A stretch of DNA of 64,000 nt from an uncultured Lachnospiraceae bacterium (GTDB lineage: Bacteria; Bacillota; Clostridia; Lachnospirales; Lachnospiraceae): NCBI GenBank assembly GCA_902781455.1, contig CACZJF010000001.1, positions 186,001-250,000 of the forward strand, given 5' to 3'. Shown one piece after another: positions 6,924 to 15,783 of the stretch (the stretch's first letter is position 1; every line of letters starts with the position of its first letter). The position numbers and the translations under genes were made by a program. The notes beneath the pieces are model-generated. The model made no database searches. It had not been told where the DNA came from and was given only the letters and a program-made list of their open reading frames with translations.

Positions 6924-9347
6924 TTACTTCGCGACGATATTGATAATCTTTCCCGCGACGAAGATCTCCTTCAGGATCTTCTTGCCTTCCAGCTTCGCGC
7001 CAAGCGCTTTCTTCGCAGCTTCAAGTGCTTCTTCCTTCGAAGCATTGACCGAAATCCGGATAACAGCTTTCGTCTTGCCCATCATCTGGACCGGATACTC
7101 AACCTCGTCTTCCGCCATGGCTTCTTTGTCACAGACCGGCCATGCCTGATGGAAGACAGAGTCATCATGTCCAAGCTCTCTCCACAATTCTTCTCCGATG
7201 TGCGGAGCGAAGGGCGCGAGCATGAGGACAGCGTCTTCCAGCGTAGCGGTATCAATTCCGCCCTCCGTCTGATTCAGTTTTACAAGTGCGTTTGTATACT
7301 CCATGAATCCGGAGACAACCGTATTCAGCGAGAAGCTTTCGAATCTCTTGCTGATCGTATCGATCATCTTATGATGGATACGATTCATCTCGCGGCTGGG
7401 CTTGAAGTCCTTCTTGTCCTTGTTTTCCATTACCAGATTGTAAAATCTGGAAAGGAAACGATAGACACCGTCGATTCCCCTGTCGTCCCATTCCGCATCC
7501 AGTTCCGGCGGACCGACGAAGAGCTCATACATACGCAGGCTGTCACAGCCATAGTTCTCCACCAGGTCATCCGGGCTGATGACATTGCCCTTCGACTTCG
7601 ACATCTTGATGCCGTTCTTGCCGGTGATCATGCCCTGGTTAAAGAGCTTGGTGAAGGGCTCGTCAAAGTCTACAACGCCGATGTCATGCAGAAACTTCGT
7701 CCAGAATCTCGAGTACAGCAGATGAAGCACCGCGTGCTCTACGCCGCCGATGTACATATCGACCGGCAGATACTTGTCGGCCTTCTCCCGGGAGACGAGC
7801 TCCTTGTCATTGTGCGGATCAACATAGCGCAGGAAATACCACGACGATCCGGCCCACTGGGGCATGGTGTTCGTCTCTCTCTTCGCGCTCTTTCCGCACT
7901 TCGGGCAGGTGCAGTTCACCCAGTCTTCGATATGGGCAAGCGGTGACTCACCTGTATCGGTGGGCTCATAGCTCTTCACATCGGGAAGCAGAACCGGAAG
8001 ATCTTCCTCCGGCACCGGGACATTGCCGCAGTCCGGGCAGTGGATAATCGGAATCGGCTCTCCCCAGTATCTCTGTCTGGAGAAGACCCAGTCACGCAGC
8101 TTATAGTTGACGGTCGCCTTGCCGATACCCATCTCTTCGACGATATGGGGTGCTTCCTTCTTCATCTCGGCACAGTCTCTTCCGTTCCAGTCGCCGGAAT
8201 TGATCAGGACACCGCTGACAGCAGTGGTCGCCTCCGTCATCTCCTCGATTTCATTTCCATCCTGGGAAATGACCTGGACGATGGGAAGATCAAACTTCTT
8301 CGCGAAAGCGAAGTCTCTGTCATCATGGGCCGGAACGCACATGATGGCACCGGTGCCGTAATCCGCAAGAACATAATCGGAAGTCCAGATCGGAATCTTC
8401 GCTCCGTTCATGGGATTGATGCAGTAAGAGCCGGTAAAGACGCCGGTCTTGTCCTTATCAGAGACAGACATACGGTCCACATTGGACTTATTGGCCGCGT
8501 CCTGAATGTATTTCTCCACAGCCTCCCTGGTCTCATCGGTCGCAAGACTCTTCGTCAGCTCATGCTCCGGGCTGAGCACCATGAAGGTAGCGCCGTAGAG
8601 TGTATCCGGGCGGGTGGTGTAGACCTTGATCTTCTCTTCCCTTCCCTCGACAGGGAAGTCGACCTCGGCACCGTAGCTCTTGCCGATCCAGTCGGTCTGC
8701 ATCTTCTTGACCTTCTCCGGCCAGTCAAGACCGTCGAGGCCTTCCAGAAGACGATCCGCGTATTCTGTGATCTTCAGCATCCACTGACGCAGATTCTTCT
8801 TCGTGACGGCACTGCCGCAGCGCTCGCAGCAGCCATTGACGACTTCCTCATTCGCCAGAACAGCCTTGCAGGAAGGACACCAGTTCAGCGGATATTCCTT
8901 CTCATAGGCAAGTCCATGCTTGAACAGCTGGACAAAAATCCACTGCGTCCATTTATAATAATCCGGATCCGTCGTATCTACTTCACGGTCCCAGTCATAG
9001 ACAGCCGCGATCTGCTTGATCTGCTTCTTGATATTTTTGATGTTCGCGTCAGTGGAGATTCTCGGATGCTGTCCCGTCTTGATGGCATAGTTTTCTGCCG
9101 GAAGGCCGAAGGCGTCCCACCCCATCGGATGAATCAGGTAATAGCCCTGCATCATCTTGTATCGGCTCCAGGCATCGGAGATCACATAGCCTCTCCAGTG
9201 TCCGACGTGAAGTCCGTTACCGGACGGATACGGGAACATATCCAGACAATAATACTTCTTCCGGTCACCTTCGACATTGATCGGATGCTCTTCCCAGTCT
9301 TTGCGCCACTTCTCTTCAATCGCTCTGTGATTGTACGTGATTGCCAT
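6924..9347 (-). CDS. leuS: Leucyl-tRNA synthetase
   Basis: 807 residues from an ATG at 9347 preceded by CAGGAGGATCATCAGG. A longer open frame reaches 9530, but the extra 61 residues are encoded by the repeat element and are not LeuRS-like. The protein starts MAITYNHRAIEEKWRKDW; the HIGH motif is HVGH (in GNGLHVGHWRGY), a Zn-binding CxxC set is CPSCKAVLANEE...CERC, the CP1 editing domain has TTRPDTLYGATFMVLSPEH, and KMSKS is KMSKSKGN. It charges tRNA-Leu and edits mischarged products. No T-box (AGGGTGGnACCGCG) is seen upstream, which is unusual for a clostridial leuS. Confidence 0.96.
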   Translation of the reverse strand: MAITYNHRAIEEKWRKDWEEHPINVEGDRKKYYCLDMFPYPSGNGLHVGHWRGYVISDAWSRYKMMQGYYLIHPMGWDAFGLPAENYAIKTGQHPRISTDANIKNIKKQIKQIAAVYDWDREVDTTDPDYYKWTQWIFVQLFKHGLAYEKEYPLNWCPSCKAVLANEEVVNGCCERCGSAVTKKNLRQWMLKITEYADRLLEGLDGLDWPEKVKKMQTDWIGKSYGAEVDFPVEGREEKIKVYTTRPDTLYGATFMVLSPEHELTKSLATDETREAVEKYIQDAANKSNVDRMSVSDKDKTGVFTGSYCINPMNGAKIPIWTSDYVLADYGTGAIMCVPAHDDRDFAFAKKFDLPIVQVISQDGNEIEEMTEATTAVSGVLINSGDWNGRDCAEMKKEAPHIVEEMGIGKATVNYKLRDWVFSRQRYWGEPIPIIHCPDCGNVPVPEEDLPVLLPDVKSYEPTDTGESPLAHIEDWVNCTCPKCGKSAKRETNTMPQWAGSSWYFLRYVDPHNDKELVSREKADKYLPVDMYIGGVEHAVLHLLYSRFWTKFLHDIGVVDFDEPFTKLFNQGMITGKNGIKMSKSKGNVISPDDLVENYGCDSLRMYELFVGPPELDAEWDDRGIDGVYRFLSRFYNLVMENKDKKDFKPSREMNRIHHKMIDTISKRFESFSLNTVVSGFMEYTNALVKLNQTEGGIDTATLEDAVLMLAPFAPHIGEELWRELGHDDSVFHQAWPVCDKEAMAEDEVEYPVQMMGKTKAVIRISVNASKEEALEAAKKALGAKLEGKKILKEIFVAGKIINIVAK

Positions 9348-9384
9348 CCTGATGATCCTCCTGATTTTGTTTATTAGATTAACC

Positions 9385-9655
9385 CGCCAAAAGCCGATTA
9401 CGGATTGTTCCGCGCTACGCGCTCCCACAATCCTGCCCACCATTCGTGCTCCATGGGGCCCCTGGTCTCCGCTTCGCTCCGGTCGGCCCATAGCCGACGT
9501 CCACTGGACGTCGTGGGCCCCACTACGCACTCATGTTGGGGCGCGCCAACTTCTACGCTCCGCTTCGGTCGGCCCAAAGCCGACGTCCACCGGACGTCGT
9601 GGGCCCCTTTTCCTCCATCGCAAGCAAGCTTGCGTGGAGGTCAGGCTTTTGGCGC
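9385..9655. mobile_element. 271-bp MITE-like element with 11-bp inverted ends between leuS and obgE
   Basis: The ends CGCCAAAAGCC (9385-9395) and GGCTTTTGGCG (9645-9655) are exact inverted repeats. Inside are two near-identical 41-bp structured units (9481-9521, 9567-9607) and, at the right end, a stem formed by CCTCCA/TGGAGG around CAAGCAAGCTTGC. The right ~50 bp recur at 63577-63627 beside ddh. No transposase or credible ORF is present. The element fills almost all of the 313-bp gap 9348-9660 and its flank touches the obgE stop codon. The mobile nature is inferred from structure and recurrence. Confidence 0.55.
9481..9607. repeat. Two 41-bp direct repeats, each with two adjoining hairpins
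   Basis: Copies at 9481-9521 and 9567-9607 match at 39 of 41 positions and start 86 bp apart. Each holds GTCGGC-n5-GCCGAC followed by GACGTCC-n3-GGACGTC, so each can fold as two abutting stem-loops. A shared GCTTCG-rich flank precedes each unit. Confidence 0.75.
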
Positions 9656-9660
9656 TGTAA

Positions 9661-11013
<1,353 letters not shown>

Positions 11014-11043
11014 TCAGCCTGCTTTTCTCATTGATTGAGAAAA

Positions 11044-11071
11044 GGGTGCGGATACACTTGTACCCACACCC
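11044..11071 (-). terminator. Terminator-like hairpin between rpmA and obgE, overlapped by an alternative hairpin
   Basis: On the minus strand a 13-bp stem (two G.U or G.T pairs, 2-nt loop; arms 11071-11059 and 11056-11044) is followed directly by TTTTCTC. A second perfect stem (CTTTTCTCA pairing with TGAGAAAAG, 11045-11023) uses the T-run and the last bases of the first stem. The two overlap, so this could be an attenuator setting obgE level relative to ribosomal proteins. Confidence 0.55.
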
Positions 11072-11115
11072 CCTGATCCTCAGCAAAACGTTACAGGCAG
11101 CTGCCTGCGCATAGA

Positions 11116-11418
11116 TTACTCAGCAGCAGCCTCGGTCTCTTCTCTGACGATAATGGAGACCTGCTTGCGATACTTGCCCAGTCTGGAAAAATGGACAATT
11201 CCGTCTGCCTTCGCGTACAGAGTGTCATCCTTTCCAAGTCCAACGTTCTCACCCGGATGAATGTGGGTTCCGCGCTGTCTGTACAGGATATTTCCTGCCT
11301 TTACAAACTGTCCGTCCGCTCTCTTGGCGCCAAGTCTCTTGGACTCGGAATCACGGCCGTTCTTTGTGGAACCGACACCCTTTTTATGAGCGAAGAACTG
11401 AAGGTTCATGTTAAGCAT
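11116..11418 (-). CDS. rpmA: 50S ribosomal protein L27 with N-terminal pre-sequence
   Basis: 100 residues. It starts [24 protein letters not shown]: the LQFFA pre-sequence found in Bacillota and cleaved after the phenylalanines by Prp, followed by the mature L27 N-terminus that reaches the peptidyl-transferase centre. The core is [35 protein letters not shown]. The C-terminal tail is acidic. It lies 5 bp after prp, the protease that matures it. Confidence 0.97.
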   Translation of the reverse strand: MLNMNLQFFAHKKGVGSTKNGRDSESKRLGAKRADGQFVKAGNILYRQRGTHIHPGENVGLGKDDTLYAKADGIVHFSRLGKYRKQVSIIVREETEAAAE

Positions 11419-11423
11419 AATTC

Positions 11424-11771
11424 TTACCTCCCGTAATTCTTTCTTTCGATGTGTCTGATCCGGAGATTCTCCGGATAACTCTCAGCCATCTGACTGACCG
11501 CGAGCACCATGGACTTCAGAAGAAGCTGTGCGTCGTGATCTTCCGCCGTCTCCGGCTTCAGAATGACTTTCAGGTAGCCGCCGTCATCAGCCGCATCCTC
11601 TACAAAGCCTGCCTGTGTGAAAGTCTCGATCGAATTCACACAGCCGATCGCAAGCGCGCTCACTGCGCTGCATACAATATCGTAACCTTCCTCGCCCGCA
11701 TCTGCGTGTCCTTCCATACAGAAGCCGCCTATGGAGCCGGTTTTAAGCTGATAGATGCTTACCCTGATCAT
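11424..11771 (-). CDS. prp: Ribosomal-processing cysteine protease Prp
   Basis: 115 residues from an ATG at 11771 ([17 protein letters not shown]); a longer open frame to 11954 lies inside rplU and is ignored. The family motif is [20 protein letters not shown], with catalytic His and Cys 12 residues apart. Prp (YsxB) removes the pre-sequence of L27, which is essential for ribosome function in Staphylococcus. It lies between rplU and rpmA, as in most Bacillota; the start follows rplU by 22 bp. Confidence 0.93.
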   Translation of the reverse strand: MIRVSIYQLKTGSIGGFCMEGHADAGEEGYDIVCSAVSALAIGCVNSIETFTQAGFVEDAADDGGYLKVILKPETAEDHDAQLLLKSMVLAVSQMAESYPENLRIRHIERKNYGR

Positions 11772-11793
11772 GCGGATCCCCTGAGGTTCCGGT

Positions 11794-12102
11794 TCAGGCG
11801 TTGATCTTTTCGATCTTAACCTGCGTGTACTGCTGTCTGTGGCCGTTCTTCTTGTGATAGCCGGTCTTGCGCTTATACTTGTAAACGATGACCTTCTTCG
11901 CCTTACCGTTCGCCACGACCGATGCATCGACTGTTGCGGAAGCAACATCCGCACCGGCCTTCAGACCATCGTCTGTGCTGACTGCCAGGACCTGATCGAA
12001 GACAACCTTCTCTCCCTCGTCCTTGCCGAGCTTCTCGACTCTGATCTCGTCGCCTTCCGCGACCTTGTACTGTTTACCACCTGTTGCGATAATAGCGTAC
12101 AT
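11794..12102 (-). CDS. rplU: 50S ribosomal protein L21
   Basis: 102 residues, full length: MYAIIATGGKQYKV at the start, VVANGKAKKVIVYKYKRKTGYHKKNGHRQQYTQVKIEKI at the end, the L21 signature. It is first in rplU-prp-rpmA-obgE, with a strong promoter and a GC-rich leader upstream. The ribosome-binding site is GGGAGGAAACCCAG. In many clostridia RNase G lies directly upstream; here rng is 24 kb away, beyond the signalling island. Confidence 0.97.
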   Translation of the reverse strand: MYAIIATGGKQYKVAEGDEIRVEKLGKDEGEKVVFDQVLAVSTDDGLKAGADVASATVDASVVANGKAKKVIVYKYKRKTGYHKKNGHRQQYTQVKIEKINA

Positions 12103-12190
12103 CTGGGTTTCCTCCCATTCTTAAAAACTCGCCAGCTTCGGCGGCATCCCGGTAAAAAGGACACACTTAAGCCCCGCTGAGCGGCATACT
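12103..12190 (-). ncRNA. Probable ribosomal protein L21 leader
   Basis: The ~90-nt leader between the promoter and rplU contains two stems in minus-strand RNA: GCCGCTCAGCGG and a GCCGCCGAAGCTGGCG region followed by AGTTTTTAAGAATGGGAGG at the ribosome-binding site. The placement and GCCGnnGAAGCnGGCGA-type core recall the Rfam L21 leader of Bacillota. I judge this from memory; a covariance-model search would decide. Confidence 0.45.
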
Positions 12191-12195
12191 TGAGA

Positions 12196-12225
12196 AATAT
12201 ATCACACAGTATGAAGACACGTCAA
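12196..12225 (-). promoter_or_regulatory. Sigma-A promoter of rplU-prp-rpmA-obgE
   Basis: Minus-strand TTGACG (12225-12220) and TATATT (12201-12196) are 18 bp apart, about 95 bp before the rplU start. The ribosomal operon therefore has its own promoter and does not depend on rng. Confidence 0.75.
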
Positions 12226-12292
12226 CCGTTTTTTCGACATACCATGTGATTCTTTTGGCATTTCCTTGCTGCAGTCTCCTATCTCGTCTCAT

Positions 12293-12360
12293 CTACAGAC
12301 GGCAAGGCTCCTGAGCGATGACTTTTGGGGGTCAGAGCGAGGGAGCCTTGCCGCCTGTAG
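12293..12360. repeat. 68-bp hairpin repeat element, copy 2
   Basis: Arms 12293-12311 and 12342-12360 (19 nt each) pair with one irregularity around a 30-nt loop that matches copy 1 (4955-5026) at 24 of 30 positions. A stem pair changed in a compensatory way between copies (G-C in copy 1, A-T here, next to GGCTCC), which supports selection for pairing. As in copy 1, the only irregular pair is A.C on plus and G.U in minus-strand RNA. It sits at the left edge of the accessory island, between the DNA glycosylase gene and the rplU promoter. Confidence 0.65.
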
Positions 12361-12379
12361 AGAGGGGAGAATTCCTGCA

Positions 12380-12874
12380 TTACGCTCCCTGGCGGATCCG
12401 GCTCCAGGCCTCCACGAGCCGTTCCAGGCTCCACGCCGCGTTTGCAGGACTGGTGGACGGCAGACAGATACAGGGTCTCCCGGTTAATGGCTGCGTATAC
12501 TTGCAATACATTTTTTCTGCTGTTTTTCCGTTGACATAGATCTGCCCGATCATGGCTGTCTCAAGAATCGGCCGAAGGTCATTCACTGTCACATCCTTGA
12601 TACTCGCATCGGACGAACCTTCAATCCGGCAGGACGCGATGACATCCCATACCGCGATATGATTGCGCAGAAGAAAAGCTTTTCTGTCAGGCACCGTCAT
12701 CGGAACCGGTTCCTCAAAGACGTCTGCCGCAACTCTCCAGAACCGGTTCTGCGGATGCCCGTAGAAGAACATGACTTCCCGGGATTTCACAGAAGGAAAG
12801 CTCCCCAGAATCAGGATCCGGGAACTGCTGTCATAGACAGGCGGGATCGGATGAATGATAAACGAGTTTGTCAT
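12380..12874 (-). CDS. Hypoxanthine/uracil-DNA glycosylase family protein
   Basis: 164 residues of the uracil-DNA-glycosylase superfamily, closest to the DNA-deoxyinosine glycosylase group: LGSFPSVKSREVMFFYGHPQNRFWRV near residue 27 supplies the water-activating motif, IAVWDVIASC follows, and LPSTSPANA near the end is the DNA-intercalation motif. It should excise hypoxanthine or uracil for base-excision repair. It lies 23 bp after the upstream secreted protein, at the island edge next to the hairpin repeat. Whether it belongs to the island or to the ancestral chromosome is unclear. Confidence 0.8.
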   Translation of the reverse strand: MTNSFIIHPIPPVYDSSSRILILGSFPSVKSREVMFFYGHPQNRFWRVAADVFEEPVPMTVPDRKAFLLRNHIAVWDVIASCRIEGSSDASIKDVTVNDLRPILETAMIGQIYVNGKTAEKMYCKYTQPLTGRPCICLPSTSPANAAWSLERLVEAWSRIRQGA

Positions 12875-12897
12875 AGCTTTCCCTTATCTTACTCTTG

Positions 12898-13590
12898 TCA
12901 GCAGGAAGAGAAGTAAGCAAGAACTTTCTTTCCCTCAACATAGACATGAAGCACAGGTGCTTTGTACATTTTTCTTGCTTCTTTTTTTGCCTTTTTTCCT
13001 TTATTTACAAAGATTCCTGCATCCGCATAACCATAATAGGTATTTTTTGTCAATTTGAAAGATCTGCTGCTTTTATACTTTAGCTGTTTGGAACCTTTCT
13101 TCTTTTCCAGCATCGGTTTTCCATTAATGATAAGTTTATTGCCAGAGATCGATATTTTTTTAATATAGTTTTTTGAGAATTTGCTTTTAAAACTTACCCC
13201 CCAATACTGCTTATAGTTCGCAACCTGAATCGTCATCTTTGCGATCGTTCCGCTTTTGTCTGACTTCACCAGGAGAGTGGCGATTCCTCGTTTCTTCGCT
13301 GTTATGGATAGTTTTCTTCCATACGAAGACTCCCTTGTATAACAGTTGAATTCCACTATCTTTGGATTCGAGCTGACATAGTGATAAGTATCTCCTGAAG
13401 GAATGGAGACATTAAGAATCTCTTCCGTAGTTTCACCCGGACGAAGAATATCATAATTTCCAAAGAAATACGCTGAAGCAAAAACGTTTCTTCTAAGCGT
13501 CAGCGATGCTAAGAATACAATGGACAGCAGCAGACCGACATGTAATACCGCAGTTGTTTTCCTGTGATTTTGAATTCTTTCACCTGACAT
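12898..13590 (-). CDS. Secreted or membrane-anchored protein of unknown function, Ig-like fold suspected
   Basis: 230 residues from an ATG at 13590, chosen because GGAAGGAG precedes it by 8 nt; an ATG 18 nt upstream overlaps that site. A hydrophobic segment at about residues 18-36 (VGLLLSIVFLASLTL) is a signal anchor. The next ~90 residues (LRPGETTEEILNVSIPSGDTYHYVSSNPKIVEFN...GIATLLVKSD) resemble a bacterial Ig-like (Big_2) domain. The rest is very rich in Lys and aromatic residues and ends VLAYFSSC. No enzymatic motif is seen. It is the last island gene before the glycosylase. Confidence 0.6.
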   Translation of the reverse strand: MSGERIQNHRKTTAVLHVGLLLSIVFLASLTLRRNVFASAYFFGNYDILRPGETTEEILNVSIPSGDTYHYVSSNPKIVEFNCYTRESSYGRKLSITAKKRGIATLLVKSDKSGTIAKMTIQVANYKQYWGVSFKSKFSKNYIKKISISGNKLIINGKPMLEKKKGSKQLKYKSSRSFKLTKNTYYGYADAGIFVNKGKKAKKEARKMYKAPVLHVYVEGKKVLAYFSSC

Positions 13591-13684
13591 AAATATATCT
13601 CCTTCCATATCCCGGTTCTCCTGCCGGGAAGTGAATCCTATGCAGCCTTTGACAGCTGCATAATAATTGTATCATATCTGCATG

Positions 13685-14758
13685 TCACTTTGCATTTCTC
13701 CAGAGTGAGCCGATCTGTTCTTTGGTGGAACTGAATCCGCGGCTGATCTTCTCTTTCCTGTTTCTCTTTACCTCTTCCTTGCGGTTTCTGGCCTGAGTCC
13801 CCATATTGCGTACGCGGCTGTCGGCTTCTTCGATAAGACGTGGAGCAGAGGTATTAATGCGGTCGAAGTTATCCTTATCCTGCCGAATCGCCGCTTCAAA
13901 CTGAAGATTCATATAATTCACGGTTTCTTCAAGAGTATGCGTAATCTTCTGGTTCAGGCTGCCTTCTGAATAGCGCAGAACCCGGCGGAAATACCTGGCA
14001 TTCACCATAGCCTTGAAGCTTTCCATTCGTCTGGTCCACCCGTTCACTGAGGAAGGGTAAGAGTGCTCGATTCCACTGTACTGTTCACGGATCTCTTCCC
14101 TGGAGAGGTATCCCTTAAGTTCATAGGTTTCTTCCTGAACCCGTACATGCTCGTCAAAGTCCTTGATGACCTCAACTGTTTCCACGCATGTCTGACTCAG
14201 TTCACAGCAGTACTTTCCCCTGATATCATTGAGCCACCGATCCACATCGCTTCTCCTCTGTTCTGCAAGAAGAAGTCCAAGATGTGCTTCTCCGTTATGA
14301 GGCTCCTTGTTCAGTGCTTCCGAGAAGTACGCATTAGCAGCTTCCCAGTGATGATCCTCCAGTTCCAGCATACCACGGTCGATCAATTGCTGTACGGACA
14401 TGGACAGGAGACGTTCATAATCCAACTCATTGTTTGCCGGCCTGACAGCGGGCTTATTGAATGAGACCGATGAGAGAGCGCTGCCTGATACAGCACGGTT
14501 GGCTGAAGCGGTACTGGCAGAAATGGCAGCAACACTGTTCGTCTGAACTTCTGATACAGCCTGAACGAGGCTTCCGTTCCTGATACAGAATTCGTGATAG
14601 ATTTTTTCAAGCAGCACATTGGTCTGACGCTGCTGATCCAATCTGGCGTTGATCTTAAAGTACCAGCAGATGATCTCCCGACAGATGAAAAAGACAACAA
14701 TACTGATCAACATAAATATGATGATAAACTGCAGAAAATCGCCTGAATCGTAATACAT
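13685..14758 (-). CDS. Membrane-anchored coiled-coil protein with a TPR-like unit
   Basis: 357 residues from an ATG at 14758 with AAGGAGGGAATT upstream; an earlier start adds 18 unsupported residues. One membrane segment at ~10-28 (FIIIFMLISIVVFFICREI) is followed by CWYFKINARLDQQRQTNVLLEKIYHE, a stretch almost identical to the 66-residue protein at 15065-15265. A Ser/Ala-rich linker leads to one TPR-like unit (WEAANAYFSEALNKEPHNGEAHLGLLLAEQ) and a long charged helical C-terminus. Topology suggests the bulk is cytoplasmic. It is third in a unit of three small membrane proteins driven from the site at 15343-15386. Function unknown. Confidence 0.65.
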   Translation of the reverse strand: MYYDSGDFLQFIIIFMLISIVVFFICREIICWYFKINARLDQQRQTNVLLEKIYHEFCIRNGSLVQAVSEVQTNSVAAISASTASANRAVSGSALSSVSFNKPAVRPANNELDYERLLSMSVQQLIDRGMLELEDHHWEAANAYFSEALNKEPHNGEAHLGLLLAEQRRSDVDRWLNDIRGKYCCELSQTCVETVEVIKDFDEHVRVQEETYELKGYLSREEIREQYSGIEHSYPSSVNGWTRRMESFKAMVNARYFRRVLRYSEGSLNQKITHTLEETVNYMNLQFEAAIRQDKDNFDRINTSAPRLIEEADSRVRNMGTQARNRKEEVKRNRKEKISRGFSSTKEQIGSLWRNAK

Positions 14759-14849
14759 AATTCCCTCCTTGATGAACTTCTCCGGAAACAGAGCTCCGTC
14801 TTCTTTGTACAATACCTGTACTCGCTTTATTACAGACCGAATGATGTGC

Positions 14850-15062
14850 TCAATGTCCTCTTTTCCTCAACCTCTTTTCCACTCTTGTTTCCGCGATCTT
14901 GTCCGGACTTTTAATGATGACTGCGCAGATGATCAGGAAGATGCAGAAACCGGATATGATGAAGATGACCGGCTGCGAAATTCCTTCCGAGTGCTGGAAC
15001 AGAAAGAAAAGAATCAGACTGTTAATGATGATTGTCAGGGCTTTGATGATCGGATTTCTCAT
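14850..15062 (-). CDS. Small two-helix membrane protein
   Basis: 70 residues with two hydrophobic helices (IIKALTIIINSLILFFLF and VIFIISGFCIFLIICAVII) and a basic tail (RVEKRLRKRGH). The start lies 2 nt after the stop of the 66-residue protein, and its AAGGAG site is inside that gene, so translation is coupled. I recognise no family. It sits between two proteins that share an N-terminal module, which suggests a membrane complex. Confidence 0.6.
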   Translation of the reverse strand: MRNPIIKALTIIINSLILFFLFQHSEGISQPVIFIISGFCIFLIICAVIIKSPDKIAETRVEKRLRKRGH

Positions 15063-15064
15063 GC

Positions 15065-15265
15065 TTATGCATCTCCTTTTCCATTTTGTGTGCTCAGTTC
15101 GTTGTAAAGCTTCTCGAGCAGTACATTGGTCTGACGCTGCTGATCCAGCCTAGCGTTAATCTTGTGATACCAGCACAACAATTCTCTGCAGATGAAGAAC
15201 ACTATGATCGAGATAAAAGTTATGATCAGAATCACCTGCAGGACATCACCTGATTCGATATACAT
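15065..15265 (-). CDS. 66-residue membrane protein, paralogue of the N-terminus of the 13685-14758 product
   Basis: A single membrane helix (VILIITFISIIVFFICREL) followed by LLCWYHKINARLDQQRQTNVLLEKLYNELS. The last part is identical over INARLDQQRQTNVLLEK to the larger protein encoded two genes downstream, and the rest differs mainly by conservative changes. AAAAGGAGG precedes the ATG. It is the first gene after regulatory site E (15343-15386). Such a free copy of a membrane/helix module could cap or compete with assembly of the long form. Confidence 0.65.
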   Translation of the reverse strand: MYIESGDVLQVILIITFISIIVFFICRELLCWYHKINARLDQQRQTNVLLEKLYNELSTQNGKGDA

Positions 15266-15342
15266 ATTTTTCCTCCTTTTTGTTTGAAATTCCCGTCATT
15301 AAATCTGTCATGAAGCATTGAAGTCTTTGTTATGTTGATTGA

Positions 15343-15386
15343 AGCTTACTATATATACCGGCCAGTTCTGTAATTCTCAGGTTACA
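15343..15386 (-). promoter_or_regulatory. Island regulatory site E and -10 upstream of the small membrane-protein unit
   Basis: Minus strand: the 18-bp site TGTAACCTGAGAATTACA (15386-15369), exactly 20 bp, then TAAGCT (15348-15343). This is one of five such arrangements in the island. The first downstream gene starts at 15265. A TTGACT/AGTCAA inverted repeat at about 15397-15415 lies just upstream. Confidence 0.6.
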
Positions 15387-15431
15387 CAACCGAAATTGAC
15401 TTTATGACAGTCAATTATCAGCCAGAGCATC

Positions 15432-15465
15432 AAAAAAGGCTTACAGTCCAAAAGGACCGCAAGCC
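15432..15465 (-). terminator. Rho-independent terminator after the 53-residue membrane protein
   Basis: A 12-bp minus-strand stem with two mismatched positions (GGCTTGCGGTCC and GGACTGTAAGCC, 4-nt loop) is followed by TTTTTT. It lies 43 bp beyond the stop at 15508 and separates it from the next unit. Confidence 0.75.
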
Positions 15466-15507
15466 TGATAAAATGGGCACAATCATTCATTTTCGATATT
15501 TCGCAAT

Positions 15508-15669
15508 TCACATAATACTGCATTTGACCGGACTCATTCCGTCCTTCTGTGTGGCAGCCGGTGTTGTTCTGAATGCGATCACCAGAACCGCAAAACAAAC
15601 GCATAATACGGTTGTATAAAATGCGCGATTGTATCTTCTGTCTGTACAGACTGTTCCCTGATCTCCCAT
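15508..15669 (-). CDS. Small single-pass membrane protein (53 residues)
   Basis: The ATG at 15669 is preceded by GAGGAGGAGCAGGT, a strong ribosome-binding site. The product has one hydrophobic helix (FYTTVLCVCFAVLVIAF) and short polar ends; no family is recognised. A regulatory site with -10 lies about 70 bp upstream (15740-15783) and a good terminator follows, so this appears to be a short monocistronic unit. The longer frames overlapping it lack ribosome-binding sites. Confidence 0.5.
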   Translation of the reverse strand: MGDQGTVCTDRRYNRAFYTTVLCVCFAVLVIAFRTTPAATQKDGMSPVKCSIM

Positions 15670-15739
15670 ACCTGCTCCTCCTCTTTTCTGACACAATTTC
15701 GAAGCTATCTTGTCACTTTGTGCTTCGCCTGTTATCCGC

Positions 15740-15783
15740 ATCCTATCAGATGAGGAGCATGGGGCTGTAACGTGCAGGTTACA
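15740..15783 (-). promoter_or_regulatory. Island regulatory site D and -10, overlapping the CoA-transferase stop codon
   Basis: Minus strand: TGTAACCTGCACGTTACA (15783-15766), a near-perfect dyad, then exactly 20 bp, then TAGGAT (15745-15740). The TAA stop of the CoA-transferase gene lies inside the site. The next gene starts at 15669. Confidence 0.65.

Noticed and set aside
8040-9377. 445-residue plus-strand frame opposite leuS
   Set aside because: Antisense of a secure housekeeping gene, no supporting features.
9348-9530. Longer leuS start giving 61 extra residues
   Set aside because: The extra part is encoded by the repeat element and is not LeuRS-like; the ATG at 9347 has a strong ribosome-binding site.
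9348-9660. T-box riboswitch upstream of leuS
   Set aside because: No AGGGTGGnACCGCG box or specifier arrangement; the gap is filled by the repeat element.
15377-15694. 105-residue minus-strand frame over the 53-residue membrane protein
   Set aside because: It would run through the terminator at 15432-15465 and has no ribosome-binding site.
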